DNA of 64,000 nucleotides from Daucus carota subsp. sativus (Eukaryota; Streptophyta; Magnoliopsida; Apiales; Apiaceae): positions 25,780,527-25,844,526 of the forward strand of contig NC_030384.2 of the NCBI RefSeq assembly GCF_001625215.2. The letters are read 5' to 3'. Within the stretch, counting starts at the first letter, position 1; every line of letters starts with the position of its first letter. The notes under the pieces were generated by a model. That model was not told the DNA's origin. It did no database searches and saw only the letters and a program-made list of their open reading frames with translations. Shown in pieces: positions 1 through 11,082 of this stretch. The position numbers were made by a program, and so were the translations under genes.

Positions 1-157
1 AGTAGGAGATTATATATATCAACTTATTCTTAACGAGTGCTATTGAAGTTTTAGAAATTTGACCAGTATTTACCCACGGGTCAACCAAACTTACCCGATC
101 TCCTCACGATTATAACCCGTTTTGCATCCTTGAAACCCATTTCATATTCAGGTTATC

Positions 158-254
158 CATTTTAGAAAATATTGGTGGGACCTACCAATATTTAATAATA
201 GATTTAAGATAGTGGAGGAAAGTAGTGGGTGTAATAGTAGTTTTTATTGTTAAA
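158..254. repeat. Stowaway MITE fragment
   Basis: This stretch repeats the inner part of the intact Stowaway element that follows it: a 'ggtgggacc' motif, then an AT-rich run and 'gtgggtgtaatag'. The same words recur at about 345-455. It looks like the 3' half of an older copy of the same family, adjoining the complete one. Confidence 0.6.
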
Positions 255-256
255 TA

Positions 257-557
257 CTACCTCCGTCCCATTTTATGTGAACGGGTTTGACTTTCACGGA
301 GATTAAGAAAAAGATAGTAAATGTAGTTGAAAAGTGAGTAAAGTGGTGGAACCTATCAATATTTAATAATAGATTTGAGATAGTGGAGAAAAGTAATGGA
401 TGTAATAGTGTTTATTTAATAGTAAGAGAGTATAAAATATAGAGTTAGTGGGTGTAATAGTGAAAAGTAGTGTTCAAAAATAGTAAGTATTCTAGGTTCA
501 TTCTTTTTGGGACGTCCCAAAAAGGAAATGAGGTCACATAAAATGGGACGGAGGGAG
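257..557. mobile_element. Stowaway-type Tc1/mariner MITE
   Basis: A 301-bp non-autonomous element. The left end reads CTACCTCCGTCCC and the right end is its near inverted repeat (GGGACGGAGGGAG). It is flanked by TA on both sides (255-256 and 558-559), the Stowaway target duplication. There is no coding capacity. It is the best preserved member of a family seen at least six more times in the window. Confidence 0.85.
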
Positions 558-690
558 TATGAGATAGTGGGAGAAGATGGTGGGTGTAATGATGGGAAAA
601 ACTTACTATTTATAGTAACATAAAGAAATGAGAAGGACATCCCAAAATAGTAACCGTAAAGAAATGAGAGGGACATAGGGAGTACAATCT
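558..690. repeat. Degenerate Stowaway fragment
   Basis: Contains 'agatagtggg', 'gtgggtgtaatgatggg' and an end resembling GGGACATAGGGAG followed by TA, that is, the right part of another Stowaway copy. No matching left terminus was found, so it is recorded as a fragment nested against the element at 257-557. Confidence 0.55.
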
Positions 691-2284
691 TACGGAGTTT
701 ATTTCCAGAAAGAATGATTTGATTGAAAAAGGCACTACCTAGTACCTACTGCCTGCCAAGGCATTTGAAAAAAAAACAATACTACTATTATTTTCATTAA
801 ACAAGAATCAACTATCAGTCTATCACTTCAGAAGTTCACAACTGCCAAATAAACAAGCTTGCAGAACTTCAGAAAGCATAACAATGTCACGTTGACAACA
901 TTGATAACATATGATGAACCAAAATATGACAAGCGAACTTGCTAAAATTTGACTGACCCTGTTATAGCCACCACAATCGATGAATACAGAGTATACTATT
1001 GTCAAGGCACCAGTTATAGCTTGGAAAACTAAGACAAGAAAATGAAACAAGCAACAAAGAAAGATTTAGCAAATCCGGGCTGTTCACGTGGATCCAATGT
1101 ATATGTGCACAACTTATAACTAAAAACATGGCAAGTAGCATTTCCGGTATTTAACAAACAAGATATTCTATGAACATCAATAGTCATTTCCGGTATAGCA
1201 TACAAGAACAAAAAATTGAAATTTGGCCGATTAAACAAATATATAACAAACTTTCATGCATTCTAGTTGGTGAAGAACACCAGCATCTCTGTTAAAACTA
1301 AATTATTCGTGTACAATCTCCATTTCCCCAAAGGAAAACAGACAAACATTGAGATACATAGCAAGCTGCATTGAGCATGGTTTGATGAGTTAGAGATCCT
1401 TTAGCCACTTCAACCTTGAAAAGGAACTGGCTTAAATTCCCTCCCCACAATCTCTTAGCTACAAGTATCAGGAAAATACTACCAAATTATACCACCAAGT
1501 AGTGATCAATGAGGCAATTCTTAACACATACAGATACAACTGTAATTTTTAGTTCCAAATCTGACTAAATTCTGACAATATAATCAGAAATGAAAGGGGG
1601 GAATTTTGATGCCTAGCAGTTCCTAAAGTTGTCATTACATGCAGTACCTTACACTTTCCAATAACTATAAAATGCAAGCCATCCTGTGTCAAGCATGAAC
1701 AAACACACAATTACAAAACATTTTTATGAACTGAACAGACATTTAAAACAACTTTCTGGCTAGACTTTTGATTCATATCTGTTTGCCTGAGGAAATCAGT
1801 TTATGTTATACAGCGCGCTTGTAACAACATTCAGTGTCACACATATAACACATCCAAATCCTCCAAACTAAGAACATAGAAATTATCCTAAAGCCTTCTA
1901 CAACTAAAATCTTTATACTAGCCAAACATATATATTCAATTCTAAAATATATTAACCATAGAATCAAAACATTTGTATCAACCACATTTCAAATGAATAA
2001 ACATTACATATTACATATATATAAATAACATCATATCCCTAAAGTACACAATAAAACAAACTAATACTTAATTTAATTCTGAAAGATAAATTCAATAAGA
2101 ACAAAACATTCATATCAAACACAAACAGCAGATTATCAAAATAGAGCAAACTATCATTGATTATTAAAATTATGTTATTAAAAATATAGAGATATTTCAT
2201 CCTACCCAAATTCAACCGTACATACATAACAAAACACACACAACAGAAAACACCTAAATTAAACCAAATCAAACCATCCTATCT
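691..2284. other. Intergenic, downstream of H2B
   Basis: No convincing gene, RNA or terminal repeat was seen. The part next to the H2B stop codon (about 1900-2284) is AT-rich and will contain the H2B 3' UTR. Short open frames here have no recognisable domain and no exon-like composition. Confidence 0.5.
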
Positions 2285-2710
2285 TCAAGAACTCGTAAAC
2301 TTGGTAACAGCCTTAGTCCCCTCCGACACGGCATGCTTAGCCAACTCCCCAGGCAACACCAATCTTACTGCCGTCTGAATTTCCCTCGATGTAATCGTCG
2401 GCTTCTTATTATACCTCGCCAATTTGGAAGCCTCCTGTGCCAATTTCTCAAAAATATCATTGATAAAGCTGTTCATAATCCCCATGGCCTTGCTCGATAT
2501 CCCGATATCAGGATGAACCTGTTTCAACACCTTGAAGATATAAATCTTGTAGGTCTCCACGCTCTTCTTGACCCGCTTCTTCTTCTTGTCAACCACCGCT
2601 GAACCGGTTTCTTTGGGGAGCTTCTTCCCAGCCTTGGGCTTCTTCTCGGCGGCCGGAGATTTCTCAGCCGGTTTTTTCTCCGCCGGTTTCTTATCTGCTT
2701 TGGGAGCCAT
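2285..2710 (-). CDS. Histone H2B
   Basis: Intact intronless gene for a 141-aa core histone H2B, a nucleosome subunit that pairs with H2A. The N-terminal tail (residues 1-55) is Lys/Pro/Ala rich with repeated KKPAEK blocks, typical of plant H2B. The histone fold follows ([19 protein letters not shown], then the [20 protein letters not shown] helix) and ends with the conserved [20 protein letters not shown] helix, which holds the lysine in the AVTKF context that is monoubiquitinated in plants. The start at 2710 gives the canonical [13 protein letters not shown] beginning. Absence of introns is normal for replication-dependent plant histone genes. A TATA box and CCAAT box lie at suitable distances upstream. 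Confidence 0.97.
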   Translation of the reverse strand: MAPKADKKPAEKKPAEKSPAAEKKPKAGKKLPKETGSAVVDKKKKRVKKSVETYKIYIFKVLKQVHPDIGISSKAMGIMNSFINDIFEKLAQEASKLARYNKKPTITSREIQTAVRLVLPGELAKHAVSEGTKAVTKFTSS

Positions 2711-2792
2711 TGAGAGTTTGTTTGTAGATCTGGGAGAAATGAATTAGGGTTTGTTTTTGTGAATGGGATGATTGATTGCGTTGTGTGGATTG

Positions 2793-2830
2793 TTTTTTAT
2801 AAGAGGTTGGGGTGTGGTGTGATTGGTTGA
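2793..2830 (-). promoter_or_regulatory. H2B promoter: TATA and CCAAT boxes
   Basis: Read on the minus strand, CTTATAAAAAA (2793-2802) lies about 85 bp upstream of the H2B start codon and TCAACCAATC (2821-2830) is a CCAAT box just beyond it. A CACGTG core at about 2929-2934 is a possible G-box. Spacing fits a plant histone promoter; function is inferred. Confidence 0.6.
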
Positions 2831-2910
2831 CTAGAGAGCACCCGGATTGATGAGGTGGCTTTATCTTTGTCGTTGAATTTTTTGAGATGGACGGACAAGA
2901 ATGATGCACA

Positions 2911-4363
2911 CCGGGTCTCTATCGTTGCTCACGTGAGTAGGAACTTGCTAATCTCGTGGTACCATCACGTGTATACGTGTATATTTCAAGAATACTTATA
3001 TTAAATTTAATTTAAACTTACGTTACTAATCTTTTATAACAGTTTTGAACTCGTGCAAACTCAATGAGAGATTAAATAATTCAAAATTATTAATTGTATA
3101 AAAATATTGAGATATTAAATGTTTATAATCTAGATATGATAATTTTTGTCATAATATAATATGTATCTTATTAATTAATTTAAATGATTTAATTATTTAC
3201 CAAATAATTTATCACTTTTAACTAATAAAGTTTTACCTTTTGATCCGTGGGATATTTGGTACTAGTATTTATGTCTATGATCAAAGGTCTTTTGGCGTTT
3301 TTAATTATTTATCAAACTAAATTATTATTTTATATTTGAGTGATAATTTTAATAAAGCTAAGTAGTTAATGTTAATATAATTAAAATATTAATTATGAAA
3401 AATATTGATATAAAATGATTTTTTTGAACGAATTGATATAAAATGATGATATATATTTTAGTTATACTTAAAGAATTTTTATATGTATGAAAATATAACT
3501 TATGATTTGGTAGTAAAATCAGAAGTTATATTTGGTAGTAATATCCGTGGGATATTGTGCTTGATTCCTAAAAAAATCTATATCAACTATGCGACATTTT
3601 ATCAAAAATCCGCATAAATTCAAAATCGGATACAATCCATTAAAATTCTTACACTAAAAACAATTTATTAAAATCCTAGTTAAATATACCTCCTAAACCT
3701 TCTTATGAGTAACTTCAACTTCCACCGACCTATTTATTTGGATGTTAGAGGTTTGATAAAAATAAATAAATATTTTAGTTATACTAGAGGTCTGATTGAT
3801 GTGAATAAATCAATATTAGTATTTTAGTTGAGCACGGTTCGGTTTAACAGTTTTGGAGGTCCAAACCAAACCAAATCAAGTTTTTCGGCTTCAAAAATTT
3901 ACAGACCATATCCAATCCGAATGTTATAAAAATCAATCCAAATCGAATTGATTCTTAACAGATTGGTTCGGTTTGGTTTTGGTTTAATACCAAAATATTA
4001 AAAATTATACAATTTTATAAAATTATAATAATTTTAGGTGCTCTCTTTTTTACCACTTCACAAAATACTTAATAAAAGATAAAGGTGAAACTTGTATAAC
4101 TCTTCGATATAAATAATTTTAGGTGTTACCTTTATACGTTGTTATGAAAACAAATAATTCATTTTAGTTAAAAAAATAAACAAAAGGATTTATTTAAAAG
4201 AGAAAAAGAAGAAAGATTGATTATTAATAAAGGGTATACAAAATAAGGAAGAAGAAAAAGAGAAGAATAATTTCTAAAGTAAGAAATATCTATAATATTG
4301 ATCAACACTCGAACACTTGAAATATCTAAATGAAATTTATAAAAATATTCATTCTATAACATA
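2911..4363. other. AT-rich intergenic DNA before the Helitron
   Basis: AT-rich sequence without a recognisable gene. A phrase 'atccgtgggatatt' occurs at about 3241 and 3542. At 3830-3990 there are runs of AACCAAACC and their complement (GGTTTGGTTTTGG), a low-complexity inverted repeat often seen in decayed plant transposons. No TIR/TSD pair could be assigned. Confidence 0.45.
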
Positions 4364-4391
4364 CTAGTATTTTACCCGTGCTACGCACCGT
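4364..4391 (-). repeat. Helitron 3' terminus (hairpin + CTAG)
   Basis: On the minus strand the end reads a short palindrome (GGTGC-GTA-GCACGG, stem GTGC/GCAC), then GTAAAATACTAG, with T following at 4363. Plant Helitrons end in a GC-rich hairpin about 10-12 nt before CTRR and insert between A and T. All of these features are present. Confidence 0.8.
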
Positions 4392-4635
4392 ATGTTTTAT
4401 ATTCAATTTATTATTAATTATTAGATATACGAATGTATTAGTATTTTGTTATTGATGCAGGAAATGTTAGTCACACTATCCAGATTAATTTGAGATGAAA
4501 TTTTTGAGCATAAATAGTCCAATATCTATAATTGCAATAACTATATAAGGTTCACCATGGAGTAAAAAGATAGTTCAAAAATAATAAATTGAAAACGAAA
4601 CATGCATGTGGAAGAAGGATGATATCCAACAGTGT

Positions 4636-7555
4636 TTAAGATTTATTCTTTTTGTTAGGCCCGTCGTGTTTGTTGTGTACACGTTTAATTGGTGGTGGTT
4701 TTATCTCCTTCAGGTTATCAACAACATGACTGTTGAGATCGGAAGCTGGAACCTGCAAAAAGAATTCAGATGATCCGATATTGCGATTAATAGCTATAAT
4801 AAATTATTTGACATTAAGTAGTTTGAATATAAATTTTGAGAGCACTTACCATAGTATTTTGTTCAGAAGTGTGTTCACTTGATGGATTTTCGGAAGTTGC
4901 AACCACCTTGACTACATCTGAAGCGAAATAGACCGAATTGCCATCAACCAAATTTTTAGCATTTAGGGATAGAGTGAGAGTAAGTCTTGTCCCAACGATG
5001 TTGAACAATTTTTCCGGGAGTTGGTCTCCCTTTCCTTCCTGTAAGGAAGATAATGAAAATCTTAGAAAGATCTTGTTTGTATTATAGCTCTATGGATATT
5101 ATAGAGTATATTGTAATAAGTGTATAATTTGTATTTACCTTAATATTTTGACCAATTAAACCTTTTACAGTGGCTGAAACTAAACGTCTGACCTCACGGT
5201 CGAACATAAACACTTTAATTGTATTAGTGGGATCAGTAACGTACATAGAGACCTTGAATCTGCAGTATTATATGTAATATGTGTTTACGATTTGTATGTA
5301 TTATGCCAGATATATTATGTATTAAACATGATACCTCTTGTCAGGGTAGAATACAGTTTTGCCACATTCCTCGCACTTGTAGTTATTGTCGATGAAAGAG
5401 AGTTCCTTCGGGCATGCGTCACAACTATAAAACCACCATCTAGACTGTGCATCGATGCTAGTGACGGATACATGACATATCACCTCCAGCTACAACATTG
5501 TTTGAAAAAGGTTGTTAATTGGAGTATATAAGATGCTTTTAGGTGACGATAAAATAAGATAGTATTTACATACGTTTTGCATATCTGAATGTCTAAGGTC
5601 GGTAATTTGCTTCAGATTATATGTATGTATCTTCTTGTCCAAAGACTCAGTCACTGAAGCCTTATGATCCACAATAATGGGTTCATTTATAGCATTTAGC
5701 CTGTTTTGATAATAGATAATGAAATAATATTAAGTCACGTAGGGACACAAAAAAGTAGTCAGGAATCAGCATATATTTGAATTCTATAAGACTTGTGATA
5801 TTGAAATTTGAAGAATATTACTTACTTGTATTGTAGATTGTGCACTGCATCATAATCTAGATTGATATAGAATTTTGTGGGCGAGAGTGAGCTGGCTTGC
5901 AGTTGTTTTATAAGAAGAAGATGGTTGGCATTAGGTATTTGTTATGTTAAATTATTAAATTAGCACAGTATTTCGAATGATGTGGGGATTGTAATAGATA
6001 CTTACTACGATACTCTATTATGCTACAACTCGTAAGAATATTGATTTTATCCTCGTCTTCCCTTTTATCTAGTTCCTCCTTTAATTTATGTGCCTGTTCC
6101 GCCCAAACTGTTACCTTTATCCTTTCACTGCCAAAAATCATATTTAATTATGTTAATGACAAACCTTTTTGAATATTGGGTGTTGTATGGACTGAAGAGT
6201 TTACCTCCCGTCTGTAATGTCAAACAGTAATATGTCTTTTGGGCCCGTGGCTGTGTTGCGGCTTTGCATCGGAAGTATATTTTCAACTAACCCCATAAGA
6301 TCTGGTAATGAGAGCTCAATGATAATAGGAGGTTAGCAGTGTGTTTTGTTAATTGTATAGAAATATTTATATGTCTAGTTGAGTACCTGTCAAGATCTTG
6401 GTGTCTCCAACTCCGCTTTTGAGAGCGTTGAAAGCGACCAGCTCGAACTTATATTCTGGAATCATTCTGTCATCCTCCTCGATCAGTGTCATGTTTGTGC
6501 GTTTAAGAAAATATATTTCTTTTTTGTTACTAACAGCTGAATAAGAATAAGTCGCATCATCAACATTAAATTCTGATATGATGTAAACCTTTCCCTCTTC
6601 AGGAACTTCGTCGATCCCATTGACAAAATCCAGTCCGGCGAAAGCATGAATATGTGTTTTCTGCAAAATACAAACATGCTCAATTAATTTAAATTATTTG
6701 AATTGATTAGAAACTACATAACATGTGTTTGTATAATTATTTTATTGACAAAGATGATAAAGCAAATAAAAATAGGAATACGCATCAGCTGATGCTAAAA
6801 AATGTAATATGTGAATTGTAAAAGCATAGGCTCTGGTAGGAAACTGAGAGGAAGCCAAAAAATCTCACCGCATGTAGATATTAAATTGGTCAAGAAATTG
6901 GTTGAAGTCAGGGGAGATAGGCCTATGTATGACTAAAGTAAAGTGTTAGAGAAACTGGCCAGTTGGGTGCTGAGATATACAACCAATATCAAACTACCAT
7001 ACATGTAAGAGTGCATATAATAACAGTTAAAAATAGTTTAGCATATGGTAAAATATTCCGCATATCAACTTTGCATTAGGAGTTTAGTTTCCGTCATTAA
7101 AGTTTAGCATTGAAAAGATTTGTCACTTGTGGTCTGTAGTTTGTTTCTGTTTACTCATCCAAGTAGTGTGTGTATTTCGGACTTTCTTGACAAAGCCATG
7201 AACGTGGAGGAAAGTGGTAGACCTGCTTTGCATATAGGTATGTGTAGCTTACTATTATCATTGGTTTGTGTCAAGAGAATAAGGTAGATTAAAAAGTAAG
7301 TTTGGTAAACATAAGATTGCAATATAAAATAGTAAGCAGGATTAGAATAGGCCGTGAGATTTTTTTAAATTATAAGAAGAGTATATGTTAAGTGAAAGGA
7401 CTTACATCGTCATCAAGCAGTATCATATTATAACATTTGAAAGTGCCTGTAGTTGTATTGATGCTCTTCCAGAGTCGTGTAAGTCGAACCTTAATCTTCC
7501 AGTTTGTTATGTTGCTTTTCAAGTCAGTGATACGATCGAATCTTGAGGTATCCAT
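4636..7555 (-). CDS. RPA70-like single-stranded DNA-binding protein (Helitron RPA)
   Basis: Large-subunit-like replication protein A, presumed to bind single-stranded DNA during Helitron replication. I could assemble ten exons with GT/AG junctions and continuous phase: 7406-7555, 6387-6660, 6205-6301, 6006-6127, 5826-5895, 5574-5700, 5335-5489, 5139-5259, 4850-5038 and 4636-4752. They sum to 1422 nt, or 473 aa, with no stop. The N-terminus (MDTSRFDRITDL, WKIKVRLTRLWKS) matches the DUF223/OB-fold start of plant RPA1-like proteins. The middle has OB motifs (DILLFDITDG, IKVTVWAEQA, SLSPTKFYINLD). The C-terminal part has a zinc ribbon, C303-x2-C306-x12-C319-x2-C322, as in the RPA C-terminal DNA-binding domain. 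The acceptor of exon 5 is the least certain junction. A host-derived RPA paralogue cannot be excluded, but position and strand point to the Helitron. Confidence 0.82.
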
Positions 7556-8085
7556 CAGAAGGTTTATGAAGGTCGGAGAGATAAGTTGATTTGGAGAGCG
7601 GAAGAATGTCTTGTGTGTATATAGTAGATGAAAAATAATATTCTGATATAAATATAATTTATAGATTAAGTTTACATATTTAGGATTGGATTGAAATTGT
7701 TTTGTAATTTGAAACTCTATTTGTGTTTGGACTTTGAGGAAAGAGATAAAGTTTTGCAAATAAATAATCATTGGAACACTTCTGTTGAAACACTTCTGTT
7801 TATAACTGGTTCAGTTCTCGCAGGACAGTTGCATTTGTTGGTCATCTATAGTTGTAACTCTTGGTAAATAGAAATTAAGTACAATTTTTTTTTTTTGAGG
7901 TAGATTTTAAATATAATTTGTAAATAATTTAATATGTATGATATATATGTGAATATTGGTACATTATTATTTAATCTATTAAATAAATTTGTTGTCATTA
8001 AATTATCATTAAATTATTAATGCCTGTGGCGATTATTATTTTCTAAAAATTTGTTTTAGATTGAATGTGTGTTAATATTTATGTA

Positions 8086-8493
8086 GAGTTAAGTTCAATG
8101 GAGACCACATTTTTTTTTGGAGACCCGGAGACCATCTATGTTCTGCAGTTAAAATATTTCATAAAAACATTGCAAAACGTATAGTTTTGCAAATCATGTT
8201 CTACGAAATCATTATTTCATTTAAAATCTTGAATATCATATAAGTTTTACATGTGGAACATTACAAAATGTTTTGTTCTATGAAATATGTTTAGTTTGCA
8301 GAACATTTGTTCAACTTGCAGAACATACATTATCAACTTATTAAACATAGATGATCTTCAACAATTTTAATGAATACATGATATTTGTAGAACATATTTT
8401 ACAAAATAATGTATTTTATAGTGTTTTGATTGCAGAACATACGTGGTCTTCGAGGTCTCTGATGAAATAGCGGTCTCCACAGAACTTTACTCT
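8086..8493. mobile_element. Mutator-like MITE with 9-bp TSD
   Basis: A 408-bp element. The left end GAGTTAAGTTCAATGGAGACC mirrors the right end, whose complement begins AGAGTAAAGTTCTGTGGAGACC. It is flanked by a perfect 9-bp duplication, ATTTATGTA (8077-8085 and 8494-8502), the size typical of Mutator-like elements. There is no coding capacity. The inside repeats 'gcagaacat'. It lies in the Helitron between the RPA gene and the Gypsy insertion. Confidence 0.8.
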
Positions 8494-8629
8494 ATTTATG
8501 TATTGTAAAATTTGTATTATATAATTTTTTTGTTCCGTTAGTTGAATTATAATTTTCATTATATCATTATTTCTACTTGTTATATATAATAGTAATTGCA
8601 GGTTTTAAGTTAATAAAATTATATTAATA

Positions 8630-9571
8630 TGTTGTGAGAGGAATTGATACAACACCCCCAGAACCGTGTAGCACAATTATAGGGATATCTGTTACAACTA
8701 CGAAAATCACGGCTAGCTCTTAGGGGCTACCGTTGACATAAACTAACAACACAAATGAGAAACAAGTGTGTTTAAGGGCTGAGCTTGCAAAGAACCAAAC
8801 AACGAGGCCGGAATTATGGAGTTCCGTCCTGCGATTGCCCGGAAATATCTGTCACAAAGGTTACACGTGCCTCTCTTTAGAGTGTAGAACTCGTGAATAT
8901 GATTCTCGTCCTTTTGCAAGGTGCCTACATACCCTATATTTATAGGGATCAAGCCCATGTAGTTCTCGATTTAGGACTCTGAAGAGATAAGCTCTTATCC
9001 CCTCTAGTTTAGGATAAAACAGCCTTCTTTCAGTAGTTATCCAGCGGTATCCCACTCCAAGTAGGTCACTTGAAGCCTTCATCTTCGGTATATATCCGAA
9101 TATATGTGAATTATCTCCCCTTGATTGTAATTATCTCCATAATGTACGTATTTATCTCTTAATTAGTAGATAAATAATAGCTGATATACTCCCAATATGT
9201 CTCCAATTCGTCCTCCTAGAAACAAGGAAGAAGAGTCCTGCTTGGAGTCTGCCTGCCATTCTGCCCAAGCGGCGGAAGCCCTGCCAGCGGCATCCCCTAG
9301 CTGCAGCCCCATAACTGCAAGCCAAGATGCACTCAGCGGTAACCCCTAGCAGCGGTAACCCCTAAAGCGCCTTCAGGTGCAACCCCATTCTGATGGCAGC
9401 CTTCGTTATGCTTCCAGTGTAAGTCCATGTACCTTCTTGTGCGCATTCAATGATTCACCCAGCTATGGCGAAGCCCATTATCCTTAACCAAATGATTCCA
9501 ATAAGCCCAAGTGAAGCCCAAATAATATGATGGGCTATAAAATAAGCCCAGGGAGATTTTATGGCACAACA
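8630..9571 (-). repeat. 3' LTR of the Gypsy element
   Basis: 942 bp, TGTTGTGAGAGG...GGCACAACA, and by eye the same as the LTR at 21738-22679. It contains GC-rich blocks repeating 'gcggtaacccc' and 'gaagccc'. Short open frames inside occur identically in both LTRs and are not taken as genes. Confidence 0.95.
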
Positions 9572-9582
9572 ACTACCCCCCG
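9572..9582 (-). promoter_or_regulatory. Polypurine tract
   Basis: Directly next to the 3' LTR, the minus strand reads CGGGGGGTAGT, the expected site of plus-strand DNA priming. The same ten bases (ACTACCCCCC on the plus strand) recur at 15199 and 15410. Confidence 0.75.
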
Positions 9583-10127
9583 GTTCCTTGAAGTATTGAA
9601 TACGAGAGGAACCTAAGAACGGTAACCCTCAATCATCCAGCTGCAAGCCCTTAAATTATGTCAGAGATTAATCGTAAATTATTCCTAAGCTTACGTGGGC
9701 GTAGCCCGGTGCAAGAAACAAGAAATAATTCCGACGTAATTCCCACGCATAATTATAAATCCAATTATATTAATTCAGTACAACCACCACAAGCCTTGAA
9801 TATTTATTCCCAAGATAATGAAAATTATTTTCCACAAATATATCCGAGCTTCCATAATTTTTATTCCACCCTTCCAGTTTCCCGCGTGTGCCATGTCAGT
9901 TTGTGATAAGGCCAATCCCAAAGATTTCGGGGTTTAATTTAAATTCAAATTGGTTTGAATTGCAACAGAAAATCCCTAATTAGGTGGTGCAGCTGTAGAG
10001 TCCTAGCCTGCCTCTACCTCTTCAGCCACCCACCTAGGCCTCGGGAAGCCCTGCGTCATCAAAGCCTTCTCCACGCCAAGCCAGTCACGGCACGCCACCT
10101 GGCGCAGCTGTCCCCCACTTCCCACAG

Positions 10128-10137
10128 CTATATATAC
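10128..10137 (+). promoter_or_regulatory. TATA box of the antisense gene
   Basis: CTATATATAC followed 40-80 bp downstream by a CT-rich leader ('cacttcactccacactctct'), the layout of a plant promoter and 5' UTR. A predicted 5'UTR intron runs from GT at 10286 to AG at 11082 and ends immediately before the start codon. It sits inside the Gypsy element on the strand opposite gag-pol. Confidence 0.55.
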
Positions 10138-11082
10138 ACTTACATACAGCCTTGTTTCACTTTTCTTTTATCTCTAAAACACTTCACTCCACACTCTCTC
10201 TTCCGACCGAAGCACTCCCAGGCGCGCATTACTCTTTCTCACCGGCGTTCACTTCTCCGTCTCCGTTTCCAACCTCCGACCAAAGGTATGCTCTCCTTGA
10301 GCCTTCGTTTTTATTTTTATTTTTCATTTGCACCATGTCTGCAGCTAAACGTTTATATGATCCATGCCTATCTGCCTCTTTTTCTCTTGACTGTTCACCT
10401 CGGTATGCGTGCACACACCCACATTCGCCTTGCTTGATGTCATTATGCCCGATTAAACTGCTAATTTGTCCTGCATGCCAGTTATAGTTAAACATGTACA
10501 CTCATCCTTTGAATATACACACACCACTGGTTTTAATTGACCCCAATTAGGCCCTGATTGTTTCCCAACTGGGTTATCGCCCTTGCTGTTGTCGCATTGC
10601 TTTGAGGCCATGATCGTAACCCTAGATTATAAACCCTAGGTTCCCAATCGCCTCCAGGGGGGAACCCCTCTTTCACAATCGAACCTCTGTTTTTGTGCCC
10701 TTTATCCGCTGTGAACGTATTGTTTGTGTGATTTGCTTGCTATACTTGTTTAGCTGGCATCTTAGGATTGTGATCGGGCGTTGATTGTTGTGGTTGAGAT
10801 TAGGGTTAGGATTAGGCTTCCCGCTCCGGGTCCCTTGTTGGGCTTCCCGGAGAAGATGAACCGTCCTCCGTGGCCTGTGCTACTCCCTGTGAGGGATGTA
10901 GTCCTTTTACACTTCAGGGTTCCAACTGAAGCCTTTTCATTCCTCCTTCACACCCGTAGGGCTCCACCCTTGCAGCCCAGTCTTCCGCAAACCCCTTCTC
11001 CTTCTCCCTTTTTGTTTTTCTTTCTCTCGACCTCTCCTCATCTTGCTGTGTCCATTCGTTAACCCATCCTTTCCTATTGTAG

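Noticed and set aside
3830..3990. AACCAAACC runs as telomeric repeat
   Set aside because: The period and sequence do not match TTTAGGG, and the runs are irregular.
8743..9082. Two small frames in the LTR (71 and 73 aa)
   Set aside because: Found unchanged in both LTRs only because the LTRs match; no domain, no start context, and the frames overlap each other.
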